NCBI GenBank assembly: GCA_023667365.1
Contig: JAMPAG010000006.1
Location: 1-61,510 of the forward strand
Source of the DNA: a bacterium
GTDB lineage: Bacteria > Bacillota > Clostridia > Lachnospirales > Lachnospiraceae
DNA: 61,510 nt
Reading direction: 5' to 3'
A model generated the notes under the pieces. That model saw only the letters and a list, made by a program, of their open reading frames with translations. It was not told the DNA's origin and did no database searches. The translations under genes and the position numbers were made by a program. Positions within the stretch are counted from its first letter, which is position 1. Each line of letters starts with the position of its first letter. Shown here in pieces: positions 1 to 7,735 of this stretch.

Positions 1-88
1 TTTGTCCGGCGAAAAGCCTTAAGATCATGCACGGGAACGGTTTTCCCGCGCGAAGTGTGCTGCTTTCGCAGCTTTTCTTTATGATATG

Positions 89-117
89 ACTATAGCACTT
101 GTCGGTCGTCTGTGCAA
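89..117 (-). promoter_or_regulatory. Promoter reading out of the left edge
   Basis: On the minus strand a -35 TTGCAC (117-112) and a -10 TATAGT (94-89) are separated by 17 bp. It lies just past the comEC stop and points left, so it probably drives a minus-strand gene outside the window. The leader then carries two hairpins (about 59-72 and 31-50). Confidence 0.5.
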
Positions 118-132
118 GGGGCTTTCCCACAT

Positions 133-3054
133 TTATTTGCCCCCCTCTTTGTGATTTTTTCTTTTTCCCAAAAATGTCTCGACCCGCATTCCTTTCCGAT
201 TCACATAAATGGTGATCGCACCGCTTTCAGGCGTTATATAACAGTCACAGCCATGTTTGTTGAGGCGCGCGAGTGTCTCCTCATGCGGGTGCCCGTAGGA
301 ATTATTCTCCCCTGCCGAAATGAGCGAAATGCGCGGACTTACAAGTTCTAAAAATTCCTCCGACGTAGAATACCGTGATCCGTGATGCGCTGCCTTTAGC
401 AACTCGATCGTATCCTGCGGCATACGATCTGTCATGGTCCGTGCCGATGCAGGCTCTGCCATCACATCCGTTTCGCACTCCGTCATCGCCATTACCAATG
501 CGGAATCCGCCATTGTCCGTACCGCCATAAGCTCCGCCATTGTCCGTACCGCCATAAGCTCCGCCATTGTCTGTACCGCCATAAGCTCCGTCATCGCCTG
601 CACCGCCGCAAGCTCAGCCCGCGCATCGGCGTCTCCCATAAAAAGCGCCTGAAACTCCCCATAATCAAGCCGCAGAATCAGGGAACACACATTCCGGTCT
701 CCCGTTCTCCCCGTCTCAGCCGACGGTCCTAGACAGGTCAGTCTGCATATGCCGTCTGCATAAACCTCCCCTACCCGCATCAAATGTACCGGCACCCGGG
801 CCTCTTTTGCCGCCGCAAGCAGCTTCTCATACGCTGTATCCTGCGGAATCTCCCGACCAATGACAATCTGCCTTACTTTGATATGCTCCGCATCCGCTGT
901 TTCTAACAGATCGTAAACCGCGCTGACATGGTCGTTATCCAGATGGGATAGAAAAACTGCATCCAACTCGTAAATCCCGCGATATTTCAAGAACGGCAGC
1001 AGCCTGTTTTCCGACACCTTTTTCTGATCGCTGCTTCCGCAGTCCACCAAAACGGCATGACCGGAATGCTGCTCAATACAGATGCCGTCTCCCTGTCCCA
1101 CATCCAGCATAGTGATCCTCAACTCTTGCCTGACAGGTACGAGCAGGACTGACAGTGCCAGCACAAGCCATCCCATACCCAGAAACGCCCGCATCCGTGC
1201 GCGGTCTCTTTTCTTATCCGGTCTGCCTCCTGCATTCCTTGCGCGGCGCTTTTCCTCATCCAGTCCGCCGTCCTCATTCCCCACGCGACGCCTTTTCCTA
1301 TCCGGTCTGCCTCCCGCATCCCCTGCGCGGCGCTTTTCCTCATCCAGTCCGCCGTCCTCATTCCCCACGCGACGCCTTTTCTTATCCGGTCTGCCTCCTG
1401 CATTCCGCGCGCGCAGTTCCGCCGCTATGACAAGCCCGATAAGCATCACAGCATATAACACAAGCCGGATATTCTGCGGTCTTCCGCGCAGCAGATTTCC
1501 GGGCAGTCCGCTGACAAACCGGCTGCCGCGCTCATAAAGAAAAAGAATCAACTTACAGCATCCAGCCGCCGCACGCGCAGACACATCCGTGAGAACGCGC
1601 GCGGACTTAAGCACATGCTCCGCTGCCGTGAGCAGCATTCCCCCGACCGTTCCCTCCGATACTGCACCCGCCGCCGCCAAAAACTGCGCCCCTGCCGTGC
1701 ATCCGTCCGCTGCCATGGCAAAAAACAGCAAAAGAAATCCTGCGGGCAGCAAAACGGATACGCTCGGTAATACGAACAGATTAAACAGAAATCCGTATAC
1801 CGCATATTCATATTGATGTGCGAGCAGAATTGGCATCGTTGTAAGCGAGACCGCCAGACAGGAAACGACCGCCCTCACCGGCTTTGCCAGCCTGTTCTTT
1901 TTCCAGGGCAGGCAGTCCTCGCAAAGCCCTTCAAGTACAGGTGATACCCATGCGATCCCTGCAACCGCGCCAAAAGAAAGTTGAAAGGCGGAGGTCGCAA
2001 CCAGCCGCGGATTTTGAAAGAGCCGCAAGATCATCGACACGGCGAGCGCTGTTTTCAGATCGTAAGTCCGCCTGACGCGCTCTGCATTTATCCCGATCAC
2101 AAACATGACCGATGCGCGCATTGTGGAAGCGCTCATGCCCGTCATCATACTGTAGCTCAACAAAAAGGTGCAGCACACCGCCATGGATACCCACAGCGGC
2201 GCGCCGATGCGTCGGAGTGTCCGATAAAGCAATGCGCCCAGCATGGAAATATGGAGTCCGGAAATGGCAAGCACATGTGCGATTCCGCTCTGACTGTAAA
2301 GGCTGCGCACTTCATCGTCCAGTGACGTCTTATCTCCAAGCAGCATCGCGCAGAGCACTCCCGCCTCCCGCTCCGGCAGATAGGTAAAAATCAATGCGCG
2401 CGCAGATTGTTGTATGCGAAAGAGCGCCGCCCGAAACGGCGTACGGCTTTTAGAGACGGACAGCAGTTTCGCGTTTTTGACACGAAATGCCGCTCCCTGC
2501 GTCCAATAATAAAACGCCGAATCAAATTCTCCGGGATTCCGCGCGCAGGAAAACACATCGGGCGTGCCCTCCGCCAGAACCACGCTGCCAACCTGCGGCA
2601 TCGTGCTTTTTTCACAATAACAGATACACATTTCTTTTGAGGTTTCTCCGGTCCGAACGGTCCCGGATTCTTCGCCTGAGACGGCGATTTTTTGAAGCCA
2701 GAGAACAATTTGATCTTCATAAATACGGCATTGATACACCTGCCCGGATACGCGCACGCGCTCCCCGCGCATAACCGTGTCCCGCAGCGCCTCCGGCACA
2801 TACCGCAATGCTGCATTCTCTGATACACTGTCTGCGCTCCCCTCCGCACCTGCTGAAGCCTCCGGCATTTCCGCACGTCCCTCCGCGCCTGCCGAAGCCC
2901 CCGGCATTTCCGCACGTCCCTCCGCGCCTGCCGAAGCCCCCGGCATTTCTGCACGTCCCTCCGCGCCTGCCGAAACCCCCGGCATCGTCAGGAATACGCG
3001 CACCGCGATCGCTGCCGCGATCAGCAGACATACTGTACATAATGGTCTTTTCAT
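133..3054 (-). CDS. comEC: ComEC/Rec2 DNA-uptake channel with three repeat insertions
   Basis: Membrane channel that carries single-stranded transforming DNA into the cytoplasm. The 973 residues comprise an N-terminal membrane segment, a DUF4131/OB-like domain (about 85-215), the multi-spanning Competence domain (about 225-560, with the conserved AISGLHISM segment) and a C-terminal metallo-beta-lactamase domain (about 715-960) with SHLDNDH and AAHHGS metal-site motifs. It is longer than usual for the family because of three in-frame tandem repeats: 13-residue units after the signal segment, 28-residue charged units in the linker before the lactamase domain, and 9-residue units just before AAHHGS. 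It starts 10 bp after the GerMN gene stop with only a weak SD, so translation is probably coupled. All catalytic-type motifs I can see remain intact. Confidence 0.95.
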   Translation of the reverse strand: MKRPLCTVCLLIAAAIAVRVFLTMPGVSAGAEGRAEMPGASAGAEGRAEMPGASAGAEGRAEMPEASAGAEGSADSVSENAALRYVPEALRDTVMRGERVRVSGQVYQCRIYEDQIVLWLQKIAVSGEESGTVRTGETSKEMCICYCEKSTMPQVGSVVLAEGTPDVFSCARNPGEFDSAFYYWTQGAAFRVKNAKLLSVSKSRTPFRAALFRIQQSARALIFTYLPEREAGVLCAMLLGDKTSLDDEVRSLYSQSGIAHVLAISGLHISMLGALLYRTLRRIGAPLWVSMAVCCTFLLSYSMMTGMSASTMRASVMFVIGINAERVRRTYDLKTALAVSMILRLFQNPRLVATSAFQLSFGAVAGIAWVSPVLEGLCEDCLPWKKNRLAKPVRAVVSCLAVSLTTMPILLAHQYEYAVYGFLFNLFVLPSVSVLLPAGFLLLFFAMAADGCTAGAQFLAAAGAVSEGTVGGMLLTAAEHVLKSARVLTDVSARAAAGCCKLILFLYERGSRFVSGLPGNLLRGRPQNIRLVLYAVMLIGLVIAAELRARNAGGRPDKKRRRVGNEDGGLDEEKRRAGDAGGRPDRKRRRVGNEDGGLDEEKRRARNAGGRPDKKRDRARMRAFLGMGWLVLALSVLLVPVRQELRITMLDVGQGDGICIEQHSGHAVLVDCGSSDQKKVSENRLLPFLKYRGIYELDAVFLSHLDNDHVSAVYDLLETADAEHIKVRQIVIGREIPQDTAYEKLLAAAKEARVPVHLMRVGEVYADGICRLTCLGPSAETGRTGDRNVCSLILRLDYGEFQALFMGDADARAELAAVQAMTELMAVQTMAELMAVRTMAELMAVRTMADSALVMAMTECETDVMAEPASARTMTDRMPQDTIELLKAAHHGSRYSTSEEFLELVSPRISLISAGENNSYGHPHEETLARLNKHGCDCYITPESGAITIYVNRKGMRVETFLGKRKNHKEGGK
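511..618. repeat. 27-bp coding repeat in comEC, 4 copies
   Basis: Four head-to-tail 27-bp units (511-537, 538-564, 565-591, 592-618) encode 9-residue units of the form ELMAVRTMA. The first two are nearly identical and the last has diverged. They lie in the lactamase domain just ahead of the AAHHGS motif and keep the reading frame. Confidence 0.9.
1213..1410. repeat. 84-bp coding repeat in comEC, about 2.4 copies
   Basis: Period exactly 84 bp: units start at 1213, 1297 and 1381 (partial). Each encodes 28 residues, rich in Arg, Lys, Asp and Gly, in the cytoplasmic linker between the membrane channel and the lactamase domain. Confidence 0.9.
2849..2986. repeat. 39-bp coding repeat in comEC, about 3.5 copies
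   Basis: Units at 2849-2887, 2888-2926 and 2927-2965 plus a partial one to 2986 encode 13-residue units (SAGAEGRAEMPGA type) right after the N-terminal membrane segment. Copies 2 and 3 differ at one base, which points to recent duplication. Confidence 0.92.
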
Positions 3055-3064
3055 AAGCAGATCG

Positions 3065-3997
3065 TTATTTTTCGATCAGCTCCAAATTTCTCTCAAACAG
3101 GGTGTTCAGACTGATCTTTTCACGATACATCAGATCCGACTTCCCCTCCACTAAAATCTGCACTTGATTGATGCCCCCAAGCTCAACCAGTGAGTTGACG
3201 ATGGAATAGATCGTAACCTCGGACGTCACATTATACACCTGCGTCAAAAAATCCTGATCCAAGTTTACATAACATATCCCATCTTTGATGGAAACCGAAA
3301 TGATCCCCGTCTCCGGATTCACGGTCGGATAAGCGTCCCTTTTTTGCGGTCCCGCCAGAACCTGATCCACGACAATCCGCTCCAGCGCAATATTACTGTT
3401 GTATTCAATCTCGCGCTTCTCGGAAAGAAGCATATCGCCCGCCTCATTGGTATAGTACAGCGTCAGCGTTGTCGTTTCATAGGCATTGATCTCTGTACCC
3501 GCGTTGTCCACGAACATATCCGCAGTCAGAATGCCGAGCGGATTCCCGAAAGAATCCGTGAGCGGCTGTCCGTTGATCTGAAAGCTGACGCAGGTCACGC
3601 CCTCCACCTGCGTTAAGGTGCGCACAATGGCGGCCCGGATGAGCACCGCCGTTGTCGATTTGAGTTCCAGATAATGCTCGTCAAAATTGACGATGACCTG
3701 CTCGCCGTTCAGCGTAACGGAATTGACGCCAAACGCATAGTCGAGCGGCGCGTGCATGGAGACATCCTCCGGTTTTCTCTGCATGGTCTCGATCAGCGCC
3801 GACAACTCCGTCTTAATATCGCTGTGAGACACGTTCGTCTCTACTGCCAGCACCTTTGTCTCTTCGCTATTCAAAAAATAAACGCCATACTCCACCGTAT
3901 TTTCGTCAATTTCAGCATCACGCCCGCCGCAGCCGCCCGCAAGCACCAGCATGAGGACAAGCGCTGCCGCCGCAAGCTTCTTTCCTGTTCCTGTCAT
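3065..3997 (-). CDS. GerMN-domain lipoprotein
   Basis: Probable exported lipoprotein of 310 residues with two GerMN domains (about 50-160 and 190-300), the fold found in spore germination protein GerM and in other envelope proteins of Gram-positive bacteria. The start at 3997 is chosen because GGAGGA lies 8 bp upstream. A hydrophobic leader ends in a lipobox-like LAGGC. It sits directly after a sensor kinase and before comEC; the GerMN-after-kinase arrangement resembles lpqB next to mtrAB in actinobacteria, which suggests (inference) that it modulates the kinase. A purely sporulation role is possible but the operon context argues for an envelope-sensing one. Confidence 0.85.
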   Translation of the reverse strand: MTGTGKKLAAAALVLMLVLAGGCGGRDAEIDENTVEYGVYFLNSEETKVLAVETNVSHSDIKTELSALIETMQRKPEDVSMHAPLDYAFGVNSVTLNGEQVIVNFDEHYLELKSTTAVLIRAAIVRTLTQVEGVTCVSFQINGQPLTDSFGNPLGILTADMFVDNAGTEINAYETTTLTLYYTNEAGDMLLSEKREIEYNSNIALERIVVDQVLAGPQKRDAYPTVNPETGIISVSIKDGICYVNLDQDFLTQVYNVTSEVTIYSIVNSLVELGGINQVQILVEGKSDLMYREKISLNTLFERNLELIEK

Positions 3998-4047
3998 CTT
4001 TTTATTCCTCCATGCCGCCCGCCGCAGCCGCCTTTGCTGCTGCCGCC

Positions 4048-5520
4048 TCACTTCACATAGATAAGCGGAATCTTTACGATAAACGTCGTCCCCTCGCCCG
4101 GCGCACTTGCCGCCCTGATCGTCCCCCGGTGCATCAGAACCGCGCTTCTTGTGATGGCAAGTCCCAATCCCGTTCCGCCGATCTCGCGCGAATGCGACTT
4201 ATCCACACGATAAAAACGTTCATAGATGTGATCCATCGCCTCCTCCGGGATACCGATGCCGGAATCCGACACCTCCACGGTAAAATACTGATGATCCGCA
4301 TCTAAAAGCACCTTTACCCATCCATGCTCATTATTGTATTTGACCGCATTTTCAACCAGATTCGAGATCGCCAGCGTCAGTTTCACCTCGTCCACCTCGG
4401 CCACGACCGGGCGGATGCACTCCAGCGTCATATCCACATCCCGCTTGATCGCGATCGGGCGCAGTCTTTTTAAGATCAGCTCCAAAAGCGCGTTAATATC
4501 CGTCTGTGAAATATTTAAGTCCGCCTTTGTTTTGTCCATCTTGACAAGAGAGAGCAGGTCGTTGATGATCTTATTTTCCCGGTCGATCTCATCCGCAATA
4601 TCCACCATAAATTCACGGTACAGCTCCGCCGGCACATCCTCCTGCATCAAAAGAGAATCCGCAAGCACTTTCATGGATGCCATCGGCGTCTTCAATTCAT
4701 GGGAGACATTGGACACAAACTCGTCCCGCGACTCATCCAACACACGGATTCTTGCGTATAATTCGTTAAACGCATCGGAAATACGCTCCGTCTCCAAATA
4801 CTCCGGCACGGAAATCTTCTCGTTGAAATGTCCCGCCTGCAGCTTTTGAATCTCGCTCGTCACATGATGGAACGGGCGCGTGACCAGGTATGCGATCCCG
4901 CCTGCCACCCCGACGATCAGGATAAAAAGAGCAAGCTCAACCAGGATCGCGTTCCGGTTAAGTAATTGCAGCGTCGTATGCGTACTCTCCGTCGATACAC
5001 TGATCAGGATCACGCCCTGAACGATCTGCTGCGTGCCCGGCAGTTCCGGATTTGTCTGCTCGACCGACACCGTGATCGGGATCGTCATTTCGATATATTG
5101 ATTTTTTTCATCATAATTGGTCGTGTTCTCGCCGTTAAAACACTTGATGATCTCCTCGGAGATCATGATTTTTCCGACACTGAGACCGTAGGTATCCTTG
5201 ATCACCTTAAAATTCTGATCGACGATTAACACTCTTCCGTTATAAACTTCCGCTAACTGGGATAGTTCCGCGTTGATAACCTCGGACGTGGAATCCTGGA
5301 GATAATTGTAGGTCACAAGATGATTGGCGAGAATCCTTCCCTGTGTCTGCACATCGGAAATGCGCAGGGAGACCGCCCGCTCCGTATAAGTCGCCAATAT
5401 CCCGTAACGCAGAAAAAGACCGGGCAGACTGCCCACCAAAACAATGATCACGAATATGCGCACCAAAAAGCTGCGCAGAGGTTTGATTCCCGAAAGAAGC
5501 TGCTTTATTTTTTGACGCAT
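4048..5520 (-). CDS. Membrane sensor histidine kinase
   Basis: Two-component sensor of 490 residues. It shows a first transmembrane segment (about 19-40), an extracellular sensor region, a second membrane segment (about 192-214), HAMP, HisKA with the phospho-acceptor in SNVSHELKTP, and HATPase_c with N, G1 (DSGIGIPEE) and G2 (GTGLGL) boxes. Layout is that of WalK/PhoR-type kinases, without a clear PAS domain. It lies 9 bp downstream of the partner regulator gene, which fixes the pair. Signal unknown. The operon also carries comEA and comEC, so it may link an envelope signal to DNA uptake (inference). Confidence 0.93.
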   Translation of the reverse strand: MRQKIKQLLSGIKPLRSFLVRIFVIIVLVGSLPGLFLRYGILATYTERAVSLRISDVQTQGRILANHLVTYNYLQDSTSEVINAELSQLAEVYNGRVLIVDQNFKVIKDTYGLSVGKIMISEEIIKCFNGENTTNYDEKNQYIEMTIPITVSVEQTNPELPGTQQIVQGVILISVSTESTHTTLQLLNRNAILVELALFILIVGVAGGIAYLVTRPFHHVTSEIQKLQAGHFNEKISVPEYLETERISDAFNELYARIRVLDESRDEFVSNVSHELKTPMASMKVLADSLLMQEDVPAELYREFMVDIADEIDRENKIINDLLSLVKMDKTKADLNISQTDINALLELILKRLRPIAIKRDVDMTLECIRPVVAEVDEVKLTLAISNLVENAVKYNNEHGWVKVLLDADHQYFTVEVSDSGIGIPEEAMDHIYERFYRVDKSHSREIGGTGLGLAITRSAVLMHRGTIRAASAPGEGTTFIVKIPLIYVK

Positions 5521-5529
5521 ATCCCTGCC

Positions 5530-6210
5530 TTATCCTTTGAAAAAATAACCGACGCCCCACTTGGTATGCACATACTTCGGCTCGCTCGGGTTGGTCTCAA
5601 TCTTTTCACGCAGTCTCCGGATATGAACGTCTACCGTGCGCACATCGCCCGGATAATCGGCGCCCCACACGAGCTTTAAGAGATTCTCGCGGCTGTATAC
5701 TTTATTCGGATTTAGGACAAGCAGTTCAAGCACGTCAAATTCCTTTGCCGTCAGATTCATTTCTCTGCCCGCAATATAAACACGTCTCGACTCGCAGTCT
5801 AAGTTCAGCTCCCCGTATTCCACCGTTTTTGCTTTTTTCTCTTTTGTGCCCATGCGCCGCATGATCGCCTTGATGCGCGCTTTTACTTCCAGAATGTTAA
5901 ACGGCTTGGTAATGTAGTCATCCGCACCGTACTCCAGCCCTAAGATTTTATCCATATCGTCGCCCTTTGCCGTCAGCATGACGATCGGAACGTTCGAAAA
6001 ATCCCTGATCTGCTGGCATACTTCAAAGCCGGTCAGCTTCGGCAGCATCACGTCAAGCAGGATCATATCATATTGTCCGCTGCGCGCCTTCTCCAGCGCT
6101 TCTTCCCCGTCAAACGCGCTGTCCACTTCCATCCCGTCCTGCTCCAGGCTGAAACGGATTCCTTTTACAATCAGTTTTTCATCATCGACGACCAACACTC
6201 TCTTTCCCAT
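5530..6210 (-). CDS. OmpR/PhoB-family response regulator
   Basis: 226-residue regulator: receiver domain (1-120, phospho-acceptor Asp53 in LLDVMLP, acidic pocket Asp9-Asp10, conserved Lys in TKPF) and C-terminal winged helix (about 130-226) with the typical VRTVDVHIRRLREK recognition helix. Pairs with the kinase gene 9 bp downstream. It follows comEA by 5 bp, so it is in the same transcript. Targets are not deducible from the sequence. Confidence 0.95.
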   Translation of the reverse strand: MGKRVLVVDDEKLIVKGIRFSLEQDGMEVDSAFDGEEALEKARSGQYDMILLDVMLPKLTGFEVCQQIRDFSNVPIVMLTAKGDDMDKILGLEYGADDYITKPFNILEVKARIKAIMRRMGTKEKKAKTVEYGELNLDCESRRVYIAGREMNLTAKEFDVLELLVLNPNKVYSRENLLKLVWGADYPGDVRTVDVHIRRLREKIETNPSEPKYVHTKWGVGYFFKG

Positions 6211-6215
6211 TTTCC

Positions 6216-7121
6216 CTACACCTTTATCATTTCTTTCAAACGGTCATAGACACCCTGTTTGATGCCGTTTACCTCCATCAATTCCTCAACCGTACGGAAA
6301 CCGCCGTGCGCCTCGCGGTAAGCGATGATCGCTCCCGCCCTCGTCTCGCCGACGCCCGGAAGCGTCATAAGCTGTTCCTTTGTCGCGCTGTTTAAGTCAA
6401 GACGCGTATCTCTTGCCACGCTCTCCTGCTGTCCCGCCTGAACATCCGCGCCGGCAGAAACATCCGCATCCATTGCCTGTCCCTGTGTCGTCTGTCCCTG
6501 CACACCCGGAATCTGCGCTCCATTCGTTGCTGCAGCGCCAAAATCCTGTATCCCGTCCGCCGCACTCGTACCGAATGTCTGCGTTCCGCCTACTGTACCC
6601 GCGCCGGGCGTCCGCGTTCCGTCCGCAAGCGCCTGCGCCTCTTCCATGGTCGGAATGTATATCTGCATCCCGTCCGTCAGGCTCTGCGCCTGATTGACAA
6701 GATAATCGCATGCATCCGCACACAGACCGCCCGCAAGGACGATCACCTCATAGAGCCTGCTGTCCTCGGCTACCTCATAGACACCCGGATGCATCACGGC
6801 GCCGCAAATATGTATATAGATCGTGCGCGGCGTCTGCGCGTCCTGTGCATACACGCCGCTGCCGCCATCCGCCGTATTTCCCGCGCTGTCAGTTCCTCCT
6901 GCCGCCGCATTTCCGCCGTTCCCGGCTTCCATCCCTGCATTTCCTGTACCCGCGCCGCTTTCCGCAGTCCTGCCCGTTCCGCCTCCCGCGCCGGACAGAG
7001 TGCCGTCCGCATCCTGCGCCGTCTCATAAAAAACGCCGCCCTGTCTGCCGCATCCCGGAAGAACCCACGCATACATCAGCACGAGTACCACTAAACATCC
7101 GATATATTCTTTTTTTCGCAT
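6216..7121 (-). CDS. comEA: ComEA-like DNA-binding competence lipoprotein
   Basis: Surface DNA receptor for transformation. 301 residues: signal peptide with lipobox (LPGC, Cys24), a long Gly/Ala/Thr-rich linker, an SLBB-like domain (about 98-165, RTIYIHICGAV), a second low-complexity linker, and a C-terminal pair of helix-hairpin-helix motifs (about 240-301, LDLNSATKEQLMTLPGVGE). The lipobox start and the two unusually long linkers extend it beyond typical ComEA. First gene of the operon that ends with comEC; AGGAA precedes the ATG. Confidence 0.92.
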   Translation of the reverse strand: MRKKEYIGCLVVLVLMYAWVLPGCGRQGGVFYETAQDADGTLSGAGGGTGRTAESGAGTGNAGMEAGNGGNAAAGGTDSAGNTADGGSGVYAQDAQTPRTIYIHICGAVMHPGVYEVAEDSRLYEVIVLAGGLCADACDYLVNQAQSLTDGMQIYIPTMEEAQALADGTRTPGAGTVGGTQTFGTSAADGIQDFGAAATNGAQIPGVQGQTTQGQAMDADVSAGADVQAGQQESVARDTRLDLNSATKEQLMTLPGVGETRAGAIIAYREAHGGFRTVEELMEVNGIKQGVYDRLKEMIKV

Positions 7122-7153
7122 AAATTCCTGTTACATATAATAACCGTGTAACT

Positions 7154-7182
7154 ATTGTATGATATATAATTTTGAAAAACAA
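7154..7182 (-). promoter_or_regulatory. Promoter of the comEA operon
   Basis: Minus strand -35 TTGTTT (7182-7177), 17-bp spacer, -10 TACAAT (7159-7154), 33 bp before the comEA start. Sigma-A type; no operator is evident. Confidence 0.6.
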
Positions 7183-7199
7183 GTACGATTTTGCTTTTT

Positions 7200-7637
7200 T
7201 CACTTTGATTTCCATTCAAAAAGGATCATTCCCCCGATCACCGCAAGGAGACCGATCAGCTTACGTATCTCAAATTCCGCCTTTTCCACGCCAAACAGAC
7301 CGAATACCTCGATCAGGTACGCTGCCGTTACCTGCGTCGTCACGATGAGCATCGTCGAAAACGCGGGCCCCAACGCCGCCATGCTTTTGATGACGGTCAG
7401 CGTGATCAGCGCGCCGAGCACGCCGCCGAGCAGCATATATTTCGGCTCCACCTTGAGCAGCGCGCCAAACGAGCTGCGCTCCGTAGCACCCCATGCCGCC
7501 AGACAGACAATAAACGCGGTCAGCTGCACAAACGCGTTCGTCGTCCATGTCCCCGCCGTCTTAGACACCTGCGTATTAAAAACACCCTGCACGCTCATGA
7601 GCGCTCCGGATAACATGGCAATCAAAAATCCAATCAT
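7200..7637 (-). CDS. Small DMT/YdcZ-type (DUF606) transporter
   Basis: 145 residues with four to five membrane helices, matching the half-size YdcZ/DUF606 branch of the drug/metabolite transporter superfamily, which usually works as a dimer. The start at 7637 is chosen over upstream ones because AAAAGGAG lies 7 bp before it and the hydrophobic MIGFLIAM follows at once. Substrate unknown. It follows the solute-binding protein gene by about 100 bp on the same strand and could be in the same transcript as the arginine genes. Confidence 0.82.
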   Translation of the reverse strand: MIGFLIAMLSGALMSVQGVFNTQVSKTAGTWTTNAFVQLTAFIVCLAAWGATERSSFGALLKVEPKYMLLGGVLGALITLTVIKSMAALGPAFSTMLIVTTQVTAAYLIEVFGLFGVEKAEFEIRKLIGLLAVIGGMILFEWKSK

Positions 7638-7735
7638 ATCGGACTCCTTTTCACTCTGAAAGAGCATCCTGCCCTTTTTGTGAAAAGGATGTCCGCCGAT
7701 TGGATTTTTATTCATGCACGTTCTGTATTTAAGGC

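Noticed and set aside
59..76. Terminator of comEC
   Set aside because: The hairpin GCTGC/GCAGC has its T-run on the plus strand, while comEC is on the minus strand, and a minus-strand promoter sits between them. It may end a plus-strand gene left of the window or be a leader hairpin.
434..1537. Plus-strand open frames opposite comEC
   Set aside because: They mirror the repeats of comEC in other frames, show no SD and have no family resemblance.
2777..3154. Pro/Ala/Ser-rich plus-strand frame
   Set aside because: An antisense reading of the 39-bp comEC repeat; no start signal.
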